Shown: one piece after another, positions 8,935 through 19,953 of the stretch
Position numbering within the stretch: the stretch's first letter is position 1
How the letters are laid out: the number at the start of each line of letters is the position of its first letter
Source of the DNA: Suillus spraguei
Lineage: Eukaryota; Basidiomycota; Agaricomycetes; Boletales; Suillaceae
Direction: 5' to 3'
DNA length: 23,835 nt
NCBI GenBank assembly: GCA_016800925.1
Contig: JABCPU010000851.1
Span: forward strand, 1 to 23,835
Position numbers and translations under genes: made by a program
The notes under the pieces: model-generated
Databases searched by the model: none
The model's input: only the letters and a program-made list of their open reading frames with translations
What the model was told of the DNA's origin: nothing

Positions 8935-11900
8935 CTAACGCCGGTGTCGCTTGTTCTGGGCATGTTCTATTATCTCGACCTCTGAATCTGATTCGCCCTC
9001 GGGAGCTGGCCGCTTCTTCTGTGCGATGGATGTCATCGCAGGATGGTTGGTGTATGTGCCAGTCGTCGCTCCTATTTCCACTGCTTTATCAAGCCCGAAG
9101 AATGCAACTGCGATCTTGAAAGGTCCGTACTGCCGGTCTTGGAGGTGGCCCATGAGCTCACTGTGCTTCGTCGCCAACTCCTCGTTGGTGAGCAGCACCC
9201 AATCAGACAATGGGGCGCCCCCTTGAAGATCCGACTGCAGCGGGCCTTTGCCAGCCCCATCCTCACCAAATTCAGCGATCCAATCCCTTTAGCGCTGTTC
9301 TTTGCATTCCATGGCGTCGGAAACGCCCTCCGGTTGTTGAAGTATTCTCGCAAAGGGCTCTCGCGCTCATACACCGAGATGATGTATGCTGGCACCATAG
9401 CCACGAACTGCGCCCTCCAGGTGCTTCCCTTGCGACTGCCCTTGTTGGCCTTCCAGGGAAGCGCTCTCACTGCATGCGTGGTCGCATATTCCCCTAGAAG
9501 CTTGTCGTTCGTAGGCTTGTCTTTCACATCCCAGAACATGTCCGGCAACACATGACTGAAGTAAATCCCTGCGAGCAAGGCTATCTTGTGAAGCGGCTTT
9601 TCTCGGTCGAAGTTGCCGAAAACCCATTCGTATATCTTCGTCAACAGCTCATCCGTTTTGCATTCGATGTTCTCCAATGTGAATTCATCAGGAAGACTGT
9701 CCCGACCAAAGAAGTCAGGGAGAGACTGAAGCGTTATAGACTCGACCGCCCACGGCGCTCGAGCATCCGATGCTTCTGCTTTCTTCGCTGCCTCTGCTGC
9801 CATGTCCACCGGTCGAGGGTTGGCTCGACCGACGCCCGCATTATTGGCCAACGACGACTTCCCGAGATTCACCCATGAGTTATGGACGGCCTTGCGCGAC
9901 CGACGACCTTTACCTCCCGAATGAGGCGCATGCCATGGAACATGCTGAATCTGGAGATGGTTGGCAGCGATGATGTAGCATCGCTGAAGATATTTCTCAG
10001 CCGCTGCAGGCGAGTTTTGAGGAGCGTATTTGAGCATCCGAGCATAAGCGATGCGCAAGACGGCGGTGGATGGCGCTGTTAAGATGAGAGGGGCCGCGAC
10101 CGACAAAGGAGAGTCCACGCGAGTCATCTTGCAGATGCATGCAGCAAACTCTTGCACGCTCAACTTCTCCTTGGAAGAATTGGGAAGACCTTGCGAAAAA
10201 TCGTTCGGGTCGCTGACTACGCATCTCAGTAAGTATTCATATGATCGGTCTTTGTAGCCGAGAGGGTATTCCGAAGCCAACCATTTCTGCAAAGATTTGA
10301 GACGCTCTTTGTCTCTCGTGGGACTATGTTCGTTCGAGTCCATATCCTCGGCTTCGCTCGAGCATTCCTTCTTGACTGCAACAGCGACCAACATCTTCAC
10401 ATCAGCCATGTAGGACTGCAAAGCCACCAAAGCGATGACGATGCAATGGCGTTCTTGCGTCGTATATTGTAGAAAGACGTGGGGCGAGAGCTTGTTGACC
10501 GACAGTTCGATGTGAAAGCTGGCTTTGTATGCCTAAAATAAAATAAAATCAAGTAGTAAGTGAGCACCAGCCTCGGCATCTGAAATGAGCAAAGGACCTT
10601 GCCTCAAAATGATCATTGCCGTAAGTCAGCACCTGGGATCTTTTGGAAGCGATAGCTGGGACATTGAGATTGTCCAAAGTGGGCCAGTCGACTGCGCTGA
10701 TGGCGATCGGATTATTGATGGCGGTGGTGGTACGGATACATGGAGCAAAGGTAGGAAGACCCTGCTCCAGCAAGCTTTGGACCAGCCAAAGCGGCCTCAT
10801 CAACCTCGTGGCCAGTACCCTGGCATTTCCTGTATGAGCATAAGCCAGGGTACGCTCCAGAACAGAGCACAGTTCTACGGTCTCATGCCTAGGTTTTTTC
10901 GCAGCCTCCAAGAGAGGCAGCTGGTGAGCCCACAAGCGTTCGAGCAGAGAGGTTATCCCAAATGAGGTCCACTGATAGACCTGAGGAAAAGCCTTCAAAA
11001 AAAATAAGCAAAGTAAAATGTTTGGATGCACGATCAGATGATCACCTGAGGAGCAAACACACACATATGAGGACGCAGCGCTTGGAAAATATTTGGATGA
11101 GACCATGCCCGAGCGAGAGGAACAATGATGTCCTTATAAATAGACCTATAGGACGAGATTCAACCAAGATGGAGAAAACAAACGATAGAAAGCGCTTACA
11201 TGCCATTGCGCTTTTCTGGCTTGAGCGAATCGCACTGTATTATATATATATTCTCGAGACGCAAGGCGCGAGGGACATCGTCGAGACCGATCTTATTGTC
11301 ATATTTCTGATGAGGAAGACTAGACTTGCATTCTCGCAGACGGGAAGAATGAGTGGCCTTAGTAGCAGCATTACCGTATGCTCCTGCTAGAGCTGAAGTT
11401 ATGCGACCTTGTTGGACGTCATGGAGAGCTGCAGAGGGCCGAATGCGATGCGATATCTCATTGTAGAATTGACAGGCGCTGGCAATGAGAACGGGTGGCA
11501 CGCCCTGTTCATCATCGACCATGTTGCCAAAGACATCATATTCCTCTGGGAGCGGTTCATCATCGCCCATGTTGACCGTTCGAGGTCTGCGAGAGGTGGA
11601 GCGACGTATGTGAGAGATGAAAGGAGCAAAGTGTGGAAGGACGGAATCGCATTGGACGTGACCGATGGTTCGAAGGAAGGCCTGAGGGAAGACAGAGATG
11701 GATGGAGCCTTGTTCTCATCTGCAGCATAAGCATCCTGGTCTAGGACCATGTCGTCGTGGTCTGGGATGTAGGAAGAAAACAAGTCAGAGATAGTCTCCA
11801 AGTTGACGAGGAGACCGCAAGGTTTGTCATCGCGACGGGACCTGCCATGGAGACGAGGAATGCGACGGCCATCCTCAGCATAAACATTGTTTTCGCGACG

Positions 11901-13735
11901 GGTATGAGGATCACGATGGGGGAAATTGTCGAGGTTCACTTCTTCACGGATGTCTGGATCTGGAGAGTCGTAGACCACGCCATGCTCCTGAATGATGTCT
12001 TCATTAGGGACCTCGGTCCAGCGCTTCACCCTCCGGCATCTGAAGGGGATCACCAATCATTATGAGAAAAAGAGGAGCAGAATGGAAGATTGAAGACGTA
12101 CGTGATATCTGTGGCGATGGCGACAGAAATGTATCTTATGTGGGTGTAAGATCTTTCTGCAAGCCAATTCTTCGACTCCTGGGTGTGGGCATCGTTGTTG
12201 GAATTGGCGATAGGCTGGTTCTGACCGTATCGACAAGCAACGGCCACAGGAGCACGACTGAGGAGCCAGCCATCCTGCTTCCAGGTCATAGGGGCATCTG
12301 CGACCCATTGATCCCAATCTGATGCCATGGTGGTGTTAAGGTCAATCAAATCGTCAAGACGCAAATCCCAAGTTGTCTGAGAGCTACAAAAGCAATGTCA
12401 TCAGCTTAGTGTTACAAAAAAAAACATTATATCAACATCCTGTTGGGCAAAACAAGGCAAGACCCGCATATAAGACCGTAATGAATGCGTCCAAATGAAA
12501 CAGATTAATATAAAACATTGCCTATAAATGCATATATTGCAAAGTGAGCTCCATAGATCATAATTGACACCAACACAACAAAGTGTGGGTATAACTCCTA
12601 TTGCTCTGTATGCCCAAAGTAAACATAACGACGGTGCTCATTCCCATGGCTTATTTGAACCAAGAGGTCTGAACGCCGCACTCACAACCGTTCCAAGCGC
12701 TACATTTGTAGCATTTTCCATGTTGGAGATAGGGCTGCTTTCAGGCCAGTGGAATTGCATAACCAGCACGTCATAAACAGATGGTCGTGCATGCAGATGA
12801 TGGGAAAAGTGTCTCGAGAAAGAATAGAGAGAAGCACCCACTATATATTAGACACGTCTTTGATCCTCCACCCATGCAGATCGACTTCATCCGTGCCATA
12901 CTGATGCATGACATAGATGGGGAGGTTGGGATTTTTGGACAGAGCATAGGCGAGGAACATCACAGCCATGCGAAAATGAGAGGAAGAGAGGCGGGTGTCT
13001 CCATGCTGCTTCTCGCTGAGGAGGGGAGCAGCATTGGCCATGTCCATATCGTCCAAGTTTTCGTGAGGACAAAAAGCCAGCCATAATTCAGTGGACGGTG
13101 CTGTTCCAAGAGACATCATGCATCCAGTGGGGTCGAAGCCTAGCTTGCCGAACTTAGGACGAAAAAGATGGGTGGGAAGACAAAGATTGAGGGCGATGGA
13201 GAAGGTGTGGTCTACGACTTTGTTAGGAATGAAAGCATGCAGACCAACGGAGCCTCCGACGACGAGGCAAAAATCAAGGAAATGCTTGGAGGCATCCCAA
13301 GCCAACATCTCATCGTCAGCATCGTAGTAGAGATCATGGTCAAGGCGAAGGACGGAACGGCGATGGAGCAAATTAATGGCCGTGGCTTTATCGTCCTTTT
13401 TGAATGTGCGAGCGAGAGTAGACAGGTTGATGGACTGGACTTTGGTCTGCTCCCATGTGCGACCGGACGCTTGGGGACTGTCTTGGCGCATGAAGAGACT
13501 CTCGAAGACATCGCTTTGAGGCAAAGCATCGTCGGCCTCTACAGAAGATGGAACATCTGCGAGATTAAAAGGGCGAGGTTCTTCCTGGTCGCCTGAGAGG
13601 CGTCCACCAGCTTGAAAAGTGATGGTAGCCATATCATCGTCGCTATCGAGACTTTGAGGAATGCGTTGGATCAGTTACTGCAGTCATCTGGGGCATCTGA
13701 TGGAACACTCACATCTGGACTTCTGTATCAGACAT
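8935..13735 (-). CDS. large multi-exon basidiomycete protein of unknown function (~1400 aa)
   Basis: Exons read on the minus strand: 13735-13713, 13651 to about 12610, 12383-12102, 12039-11200, 11145-11046, 10992-10603 and 10532-8935. ATG is at 13735-13733; TAG at 8937-8935. The second exon starts ILDSDDDMATITFQ and includes FCLVVGGSVGLHAF and, after a one-base gap near 12844, VYDVLVMQFHWPESSP. Exon 3 starts SQTTWDLRLDDLIDL; exon 4 contains RWTEVPNEDIIQEHGVVYD; exon 5 reads IVPLARAWSHPNIFQALRP; exon 6 has FGITSLLERLWAHQ; the last exon ends in an NLS-like NKRHRR. Phases agree at exons 1-2 and 3 through 7. The join from ~12610 to 12383 is unresolved. One-base gaps near 9285 (GGGG reduced to GGG), 12844 and 12650 break the frame, but the protein resumes at once. 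The exon-6/7 intron appears to be GC-AG. I believe related proteins are widespread in Agaricomycetes, from memory; no domain or reaction is known to me. A nuclear location is inferred. Confidence 0.82.
10533..10602 (-). other. probable GC-AG intron
   Basis: The coding frame ...HFE continues as AYKASFHIEL only if the intron starts with gcaagg directly after TTTGAG and ends ttattttag. This preserves phase 0 on both sides and gives a 70-base intron, normal for this gene. The nearest GT (gtcctt, five bases downstream) is a poor donor and shifts the frame. All other confidently placed introns in the two large genes are GT-AG. Confidence 0.65.
12464..12490. repeat. 27-bp palindrome family, copy 3 (diverged, intronic)
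   Basis: Reads ccgcatataagac-c-gtaa followed by tgaatgcgt. It shares the ccgcatata arm with the MITE-like element ends at 20266. It lies inside the unresolved ~200-base intron between the second and third exons of the large gene. Confidence 0.55.
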
Positions 13736-13947
13736 GGTACTACGGATACGACGATATGATTATGCTAGAAATCAAAAAGAGGCCGTGCAAATGCAATGTC
13801 AAGAAAGCGAGATAGAAATGAAAAATGCAGGAAAGGTGAGAAAAAAAAACTTACAAGATACATGGGAGATGCGGCTGCTGTGTTCGGAAGCAGGTGCATC
13901 GCCATAGGGCAGATTGCAAATTGAGGTCGAGAAAGGACTTTTTCAAA

Positions 13948-14244
13948 CATTTGAGCTCGCTGCCTTTTAGCGGCACTTTTACATCCTAATGTGTGTAAGT
14001 CACGCCAGCTATGGCTGGAACGTCGGTCGAGTCGACCTGATTGGAATGTAAAATAGCTGGTAAAAGGAGGGAGGTCAGAAGTCTGAAAGAGCAATATGGT
14101 ATAAGCATCTGCGAAGATCCAATGAGGCTGCGATTAACGGCTCCTTTGCATCCCAATCAGGTCGACTCGACCGACATTCCAGCCTGGCGTGACTTGCACA
14201 CATTAGGATGCAAAAGGGCCGGTAAAAGGTAGCGAACCGAAATG
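13948..14244. mobile_element. fold-back (MITE-like) element between the two large genes
   Basis: The left arm, about 13948-14052, reads from 'catttgagctcgctgcctt' through 'catcctaatgtgtgtaagtc' to 'gtcggtcgagtcgacctgat'. The right arm, 14143-14244, is its reverse complement at roughly 85% identity, with a small gap at 'gccagctatggctgg'. The ~90-base core is unrelated and non-coding. Size and structure fit a non-autonomous fold-back or MITE element. I could not identify a clean target-site duplication or an autonomous partner in the window. It occupies the interval between the end of the ParB-like gene and the start of the next gene. Confidence 0.85.
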
Positions 14245-15232
14245 ATCGAAAGAGTCATATAGCAACCTGACACACAATGCAAGGCAGCGCAAGCGAAGTT
14301 GTTGGAACGGTAAGGCTATCACATTCAGGGCCTATGGAAGGAAAATAGACTCAACGAGGTTAGTCCATAGAAAAGGCTGGAGACACCAGGCAAATCGGAA
14401 GCGAACATGCCGCTGAGTAGTTCGGTTCATCCCAAGGGGATATCAAATAAAAACAGGGCAACTAGCAGCACATCGGTAATGTAGGGCCATCTGCAAAACG
14501 ACTGAAATGAAAGCTTAACTTGCACGCATAACAGACACTTACAAATGCTAATGAGTTCGCTGGTGGGCACTCTGAAGACAACATAAGCTTGACTTGATCT
14601 CTAAAATAATATAGACGACACGGTGCAGTTGAGCCGCAATGAAATAGAGAATAGAGAATGCAACTAGTGCAAGTGTGAGTGCGATCCATTGATGGACCTG
14701 CGGCGGTGACAAACTGCGATCGTACTAGCATGACCAAAAGTGGGTGCTTACGAACGCAAACCTGAACTATGCCAAATATGAACTGTTTTAAAGAATGTCA
14801 GAGGGCACTTCGCCCAATCGGCGTTTCAGATGTATTTTCTGAGTAGGAGCGACATCCATTGATATGCCAGAGCATTGCAGACAAGCAGATTGGACGAGCG
14901 ACAGCAAAATGCAAAGTTTGCTCTGAGGCATAAGATCAAAGGCATGAGAGTTGACTGAGCATGGGTCTTATTGAGAGGGAACGATACACACAGAGTCGAA
15001 TAATGAAAGCCACAGGCGTAGCACATGTTTGAGGAAGAGAACCGCATGTCAGAAACACATGTAACAACTGTTGGAATAGGACAAAAGGGAAGCATGGACG
15101 AACAAGAACATACAGAGTCTAGCAAGATTGAGCGACACTAAGACGACGACAAACAAAGGATACAGGCAACGGCAGAAACAAAACTCTAAAGAAGCACAAA
15201 GGACGCGAAATTGAACGACAAATATGAGTTCA
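14245..15232. other. intergenic, no gene seen
   Basis: This interval lies between the fold-back element and the stop codon of the ParB-like gene, and should hold that gene's 3' untranslated region. Open frames on both strands are short and lack protein-like composition. No repeat in common with the other blocks was noticed. Confidence 0.45.
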
Positions 15233-18200
15233 TCACATGCCAGGAATAATGACGACCTCATCTGCACCAGTGTCTTGTGCGTCAACGGCAGCATGCCGTA
15301 TCCTAGGCTTCTTCTTCTGTGATTTCTTGCCATGGCCAGAGGTGGAAGAGCCAGAGGATGCACCTGCGATAGGATGGTTGGTTATTTGATATCACTGAAG
15401 TGAAGTCTAATGGGACGTACCTGTGTGGGTCCTCGGACGTTTAGTAGTAGAGGAACCAGTGGCAGGTGGAGCGGGAGCAGGAGCAGCAGCTAAGAGGGTT
15501 AGGTTTGGACTTGGCGATGAGATATTAAAGCATGATACTAAACGCACCAGGCTGGACAACAGACGAGACCTCTTCTACCAACTGAGTCAAAGGCTGAGTG
15601 GGGACAAGTTTGGAGGCTGTCAAAAGCAAACACACGGAGAAAGAGGTTTAGGACGCGCTGACAACAGTTCTATAAGCGTCTTACACTCGGGTCCAGGAGT
15701 GGCGAGAAGTTCTTCAACAGAAGCATCAGGGTCAGCAGCACGGCTGCTTTGAGAAGTGGCCAGTTCATCGACATCCTCCTGTTCGAACCAAGTGGTATCA
15801 TCCGTAGCACAACCTTTGGGCCGATCATCATCTTCAGTAGGGGGTGCCGAGGATGAGTTATGGATCGTACCCAAAAGATCATGGTCCTGTACTGTAGTTG
15901 AAACAATAGTTAGTATTGACTGTAAGCAAGAAGAATGGCAATGAGATTACAAGACAACGAAGACGTCTGAGACGCTAATAGAACTGTCTTATCAGCGGCC
16001 ATGTTCTCTTCTGGAAGGAACTAAGTTGGTATGTCGATAGGGTTGGTGAGTCACGTACCACTAACTAGGCTATGGTCCGCATATACAACGGTTGTATCAG
16101 AGGCCTTTGGCAGAGTAGCGTCGCCAAGAATGATGTCGGTGTCATGAGTGGTGTCGTCCACTACACTGGGGGCGACAAGAGCTTCATTGTCTTGCCTGCC
16201 ATCATCGCTAAGCACATCAGATGAATTATCTGTGAGAAGTAATGTTGGTTAGCCAGAATATATGCACAGAAGACGATGGGAGTCTGGTAAGCAAGAAATA
16301 TATTCTAACACTCACCTTGTGTATTTACAGTATCTTCTGAAGTAGAAGGTGATGTACGTGCTTCACCTTCTACAGGAGCACGAACAGGAGATGCCTGACG
16401 TTTCTTGCGAGGAATGGGGCGAGGCTTTGGAGCAGACCTCTGAGCCTTCGGGGTCGTTTGATCTCGTGGCTCATTGTCATCGTCAGCACACTCGTCTTGA
16501 CGACCTGTGGCCTTCGAAGGGCTGAAGACCTCTGTAGAAGGTGTCAAGGGCTGGCTAGGTTTGGCGCCCCCTTGAGTCTTCTTGCTGATAAGCTGACGAA
16601 TGACATCTTCGTCTTGGTCTTCTTCAGCATCGTCATCATTGACATCGTTATATCCCTGTAGAGTAATTAATTAATTATATCGCAAGAAGACCTACGTTTC
16701 AATATATATATGTGCAGATAGAAAACTCACCGTCGTATGCGAATCATGAAGAGATGGTGGAAGAATGACGGGGAGAACAGTTGTGTCCTTCGACACGTTG
16801 AAAGCAAGCTCCGGGTTATCTGCTAACAAGCGGTTCCGTTGACGAGACATGTTGATGTAGAATCCCTAATAAATATGACAAGTCAGGTGTAGATATGATA
16901 ATGAATGGTAATTGGGATAAAATGAATGGGAGACGCGCTCACTACAGTTGTGAAAGCGGCCACTTACTTGCATGAGATCAGTGAGGGGTCTAGCAAGATC
17001 TGCCGACATATCAGAGTTGGGGACACGTGATGCCTTCGCTCCTGGCATGTTGCTAATCATATTGACAAGCTTCTGCAGAGCTGCAAGGTCTGCAGTCTCC
17101 GAGGCAAGACGCTCCTCAGAGCGACGCTGCGCCTGAATGAACTCGTCATGCATGTCACAGATGACATCAGTTGGGTCGTCCAAAGCTTTGTCGAGAGTAA
17201 GTCCGTCATGCCATTTCCATTCTTTGACTGTGACAAGCTTCCTGTTACTGGTGAGTGTCTGCTTAGGCCGGACAGCTTCGGTGAGTTCCAGCTCGAAAAC
17301 CCGTCGTAACGCGCCAATCGTAGGGTCCGCCAACAGCTGGGGCCGGTATTGCTCGGCATACACACGTTCCATTATGATTGCTTGAACGCAAGGCGTGGAG
17401 TCTCGTACATAGTTCTTCATCTTCGAGCTCGTCCAGTCCCACGAGGTGACATGCAACGCTAACGTGCCAACGATGGCCATGGACTCACCAGATAAGTCCT
17501 TTGGTTCAACGACTCCCTTTTGCCTCCTCGCCTGAACTAGACCTATCAGCTGGTTGCACAACACCGTCTCAGTGCTGTGCATGTGGCCGACGGCTGCTTC
17601 AAAAGATTTTTTGTCGTGCGGGCGAGGGTCCATGGTCTGTGCGATTCTCAACATCGCATTGTTGAGTGCAGGACCATGTCGTTCCGGTACCTCATATGTA
17701 GTCGACGATCTGTATAATCAGTCCGTTCAGTACGTCAATCAAGTCTAATCTATTCCTGCTCACCTGAACGGCCACTACGCGTGACTGAAGCCTTGGTTCT
17801 GCATGCACGTTGCATATCATGACAGCGGACCAGTCATCCATAGTGTGCATTTTGCCATGCAAAATGCGCCAGTAGTCAAGCAGGGGCTCAAACCATCTAC
17901 TGATCTGTTGTGCGAGTAAGTATTGAGATATATATCTGTGAATGTATGTGTGAGCTTACCTCCGCAATCGCTAATTGAATCTTCGTTAGACTGCTCCAAA
18001 TGTAGTCCACATCCACCCCGTCAACAAGGGCTCGGGTACGTGGTTAGAATCCTCTTCTGGAGTGAGATGGAGCTCAAGGCGAGCGGTGATGCTGTCTAGA
18101 TGCTTGAGGATGGAATTTTCCTCAATCTCATTGGGCTTTTTGTCGGCCAGTGACCATACGCTTCGCAAGGTAAATATAACGTTAGAGCGATACTTGCTGA

Positions 18201-19698
18201 GTGCTTCAACGTATGTGGGGGACATCGTCAGCAAAGTATTCTCGACCCCGTGAAATGCAGATTCCGCGTGCTTATCGATTTTAGGCATCACATCTGCCCA
18301 GATCGAGATATCCGCCTCTCGATACTTGGAATGTCTGTCAATAACTCCGCAAGCTTGCGAGTTTCTCGCGTGCAGGGACAACTCCCCTCTCTGCCTGTTG
18401 AGCAATGAGTGATTTCACCGTATGAAGGAAATGAATCTTGACATGCGAGTATGCGTAGTGTCAGGCAGCGACTTTCCATCAAGACAACGTATACCTTCAG
18501 ATATGGTCAGTGTCTTCAATACTCGCCGCTCAATGACGTGTACTTACGCCCATGCAAATGTCAATGGATTTCGAGAGCCATGTCACAGAGAATTCGCGTC
18601 GCCTGATAGTGAGATCCCAATTGCAGGAGATGCCTAAAAAGTGTATAGCAAAGCCCCGTCTCATGCAAGACCTTTTGTAGATGTGCGTTCTTGTCTTTCT
18701 CGTCCGCACGTCTATAAGCATTGAATGTGCTAATTCATCCCGTTCATTGGGGGCAGCCTTCAGGTAAGCTGCCCATATATCCTTCAAGACAGTGACCAGG
18801 ACTTCCTCTTCCGTTTGCTTGTACTGTGTAGGGTACTGTTACTGCTTAGGTGGTTTGCTAACCTGTCTCCTTTGGCCAGCAGTTTGTCTGTTACACGGTA
18901 TGTCAGTATCTTACTTCTGTTATACCTAGAGTCGTATACGACTCTAGGCCGCGTTCACAACTGTTCTATGCGCGGAATAGGACACTCACGCTATCGTACA
19001 CGACGATGCCCCATTTGCCCAGGTCCACGAGCGTTCCAAGGACTGTCGACAGTTGTTGCCGACAGTTGTCGTACTCTACCTTATGATCCTCGGTAGTGTG
19101 CTTCAATCCCTTTATCCTCTCAATCTTCTTTGTTAACGATGTCTTTTCGTCTTGCAGACTGCGATGGTACTTTCGTAGAGCTGACAATCGATGTTGTCCG
19201 ACGCGACAACGATGACGTCTTGGTCGCTAATCTTCAGTTCTGGTACTACGTCAGGATCCAAGAAGTCGCTCGCAAGAGCATCGCAGTTTCCGATGCGCTT
19301 CTTGGAGATGATGATGGGGATCGCGGTAACGTCTTTCATCGGCACGATTCCTTTTGTTTTGAATGCTGATATTAATTTGTTCGTCTCTGTTTCGTTCTCA
19401 GGACGATCGTTGTAAATGCGAATTTAAATCGGTGGGCAAACGTCAAGATATTCAGCCATGCAACGCCAGCCTTACATTTAGCAACCGAGGTATCCAATCT
19501 TTGTGTCTCTTTCCCCAAGTCATTCTCAGGCGCTTCTGCTCTCACAGGTCTTGTATCCAATTGAAGGTTGGCTACCGATCCCACCTGATAAGCGTTTTAA
19601 CATTTCATTTCAGTATGTCTTCTCATCTTCCTTAGAATTCGACTCACCACTGACGTTCCGGTCTTCTTTCCACCAGATCTTCTACCCTTGGGAGGCAT
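15233..19698 (-). CDS. ParB/sulfiredoxin-like domain protein, 13 exons (~1170 aa)
   Basis: Exons on the minus strand: 19698-19648, 19584-18990, 18897-18548, 18494-17960, 17904-17764, 17709-16968, 16865-16731, 16655-16316, 16229-16059, 15891-15685, 15616-15548, 15489-15421, 15363-15233 (stop TGA 15235-15233). The start MPPKGRRSGGKKTG is basic. Residues ~70-160 carry IRIYNDRPEN, which resembles ParB box I, and VASGQHRLSALRKYH, which resembles box II (GERR-type). A coiled-coil stretch follows (~160-200), then helical segments and a conserved-looking RRREFSVTWLSKSIDICMG block. The last third is low-complexity and acidic, ending in an Ala/Pro tract, KRPRTHT and the NLS-like KKSQKKKPRIRH. One-base indels occur near 19424, 19199, 18826, 18726, 18603, 18355, 18328 and 18024, and possibly at the 17709 junction. 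No in-frame nonsense substitution is needed to explain the breaks. DNA binding or nuclease activity is inferred from the fold only. Similar basidiomycete proteins exist to my recollection. Confidence 0.82.
15653..15679. repeat. 27-bp palindrome family, copy 4 (intronic)
   Basis: Reads acgcgctgacaac-a-gttc followed by tataagcgt. It starts directly after the gtaag donor of the 68-base intron 15617-15684 of the ParB-like gene, five bases from the splice site. Confidence 0.75.
16933..16959. repeat. 27-bp palindrome family, copy 5 (intronic)
   Basis: Reads acgcgctcactac-a-gttg followed by tgaaagcgg. It lies eight bases inside the donor of the 102-base intron 16866-16967 of the ParB-like gene, one of the longest introns in that gene. 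Confidence 0.85.
18925..18948. repeat. perfect 24-bp palindrome
   Basis: cctagagtcgta and tacgactctagg are exact reverse complements with no spacer. It directly abuts the 27-bp palindrome at 18949-18975 within the same intron, so the intron can form two adjacent hairpins. Confidence 0.95.
18949..18975. repeat. 27-bp palindrome family, copy 6 (intronic)
   Basis: Reads ccgcgttcacaac-t-gttc followed by tatgcgcgg. It lies 13 bases inside the gtgagt donor of the 92-base intron 18898-18989 of the ParB-like gene. Confidence 0.87.
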
Positions 19699-19884
19699 TG
19701 GTAATGTATATAGCGATTGATGATGATGATTGTATCAACGAAACAAGGTTCGTCTCACTATCTGATGTCCTACAACTCAGATTGAAATATGCCCTCCGCC
19801 CTACACCCTTCCTCCCTCACCCGGCCTGACGGCTGCCCTTGGTTTGCAAATACATTGAGTATCCGCGAAGGTCACCTGACCTGA

Positions 19885-19892
19885 TCACGTGA
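19885..19892. promoter_or_regulatory. TCACGTGA palindrome upstream of the ParB-like gene
   Basis: An E-box-like CACGTG in the context gatcacgtgacta lies about 190 bases upstream of the presumed ATG at 19698. In fungi such sites can bind bHLH factors. One octamer is weak evidence and the transcription start is unknown. Confidence 0.3.
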
Positions 19893-19953
19893 CTATTTTT
19901 ATTACATTTTAATCACATTTGATTTGTTTATATACCATAATATGTACCTATCG

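Noticed and set aside
11409..11744. plus-strand 111-codon frame opposite the large gene
   Set aside because: It is antisense to a well-supported exon (11200-12039) and has no independent evidence.
12676..12702. 27-mer-like match ccgcactcacaac-c-gttc...
   Set aside because: It lies in coding sequence (reading ALGTVVSAA on the minus strand), and its right arm is poor; probably coincidence, so it is not counted in the family.
16077..16103. 27-mer-like match ccgcatatacaac-g-gttg...
   Set aside because: It lies within an exon of the ParB-like gene (reading SDTTVVYADH). The symmetry is moderate and explained by the codons; kept out of the count.
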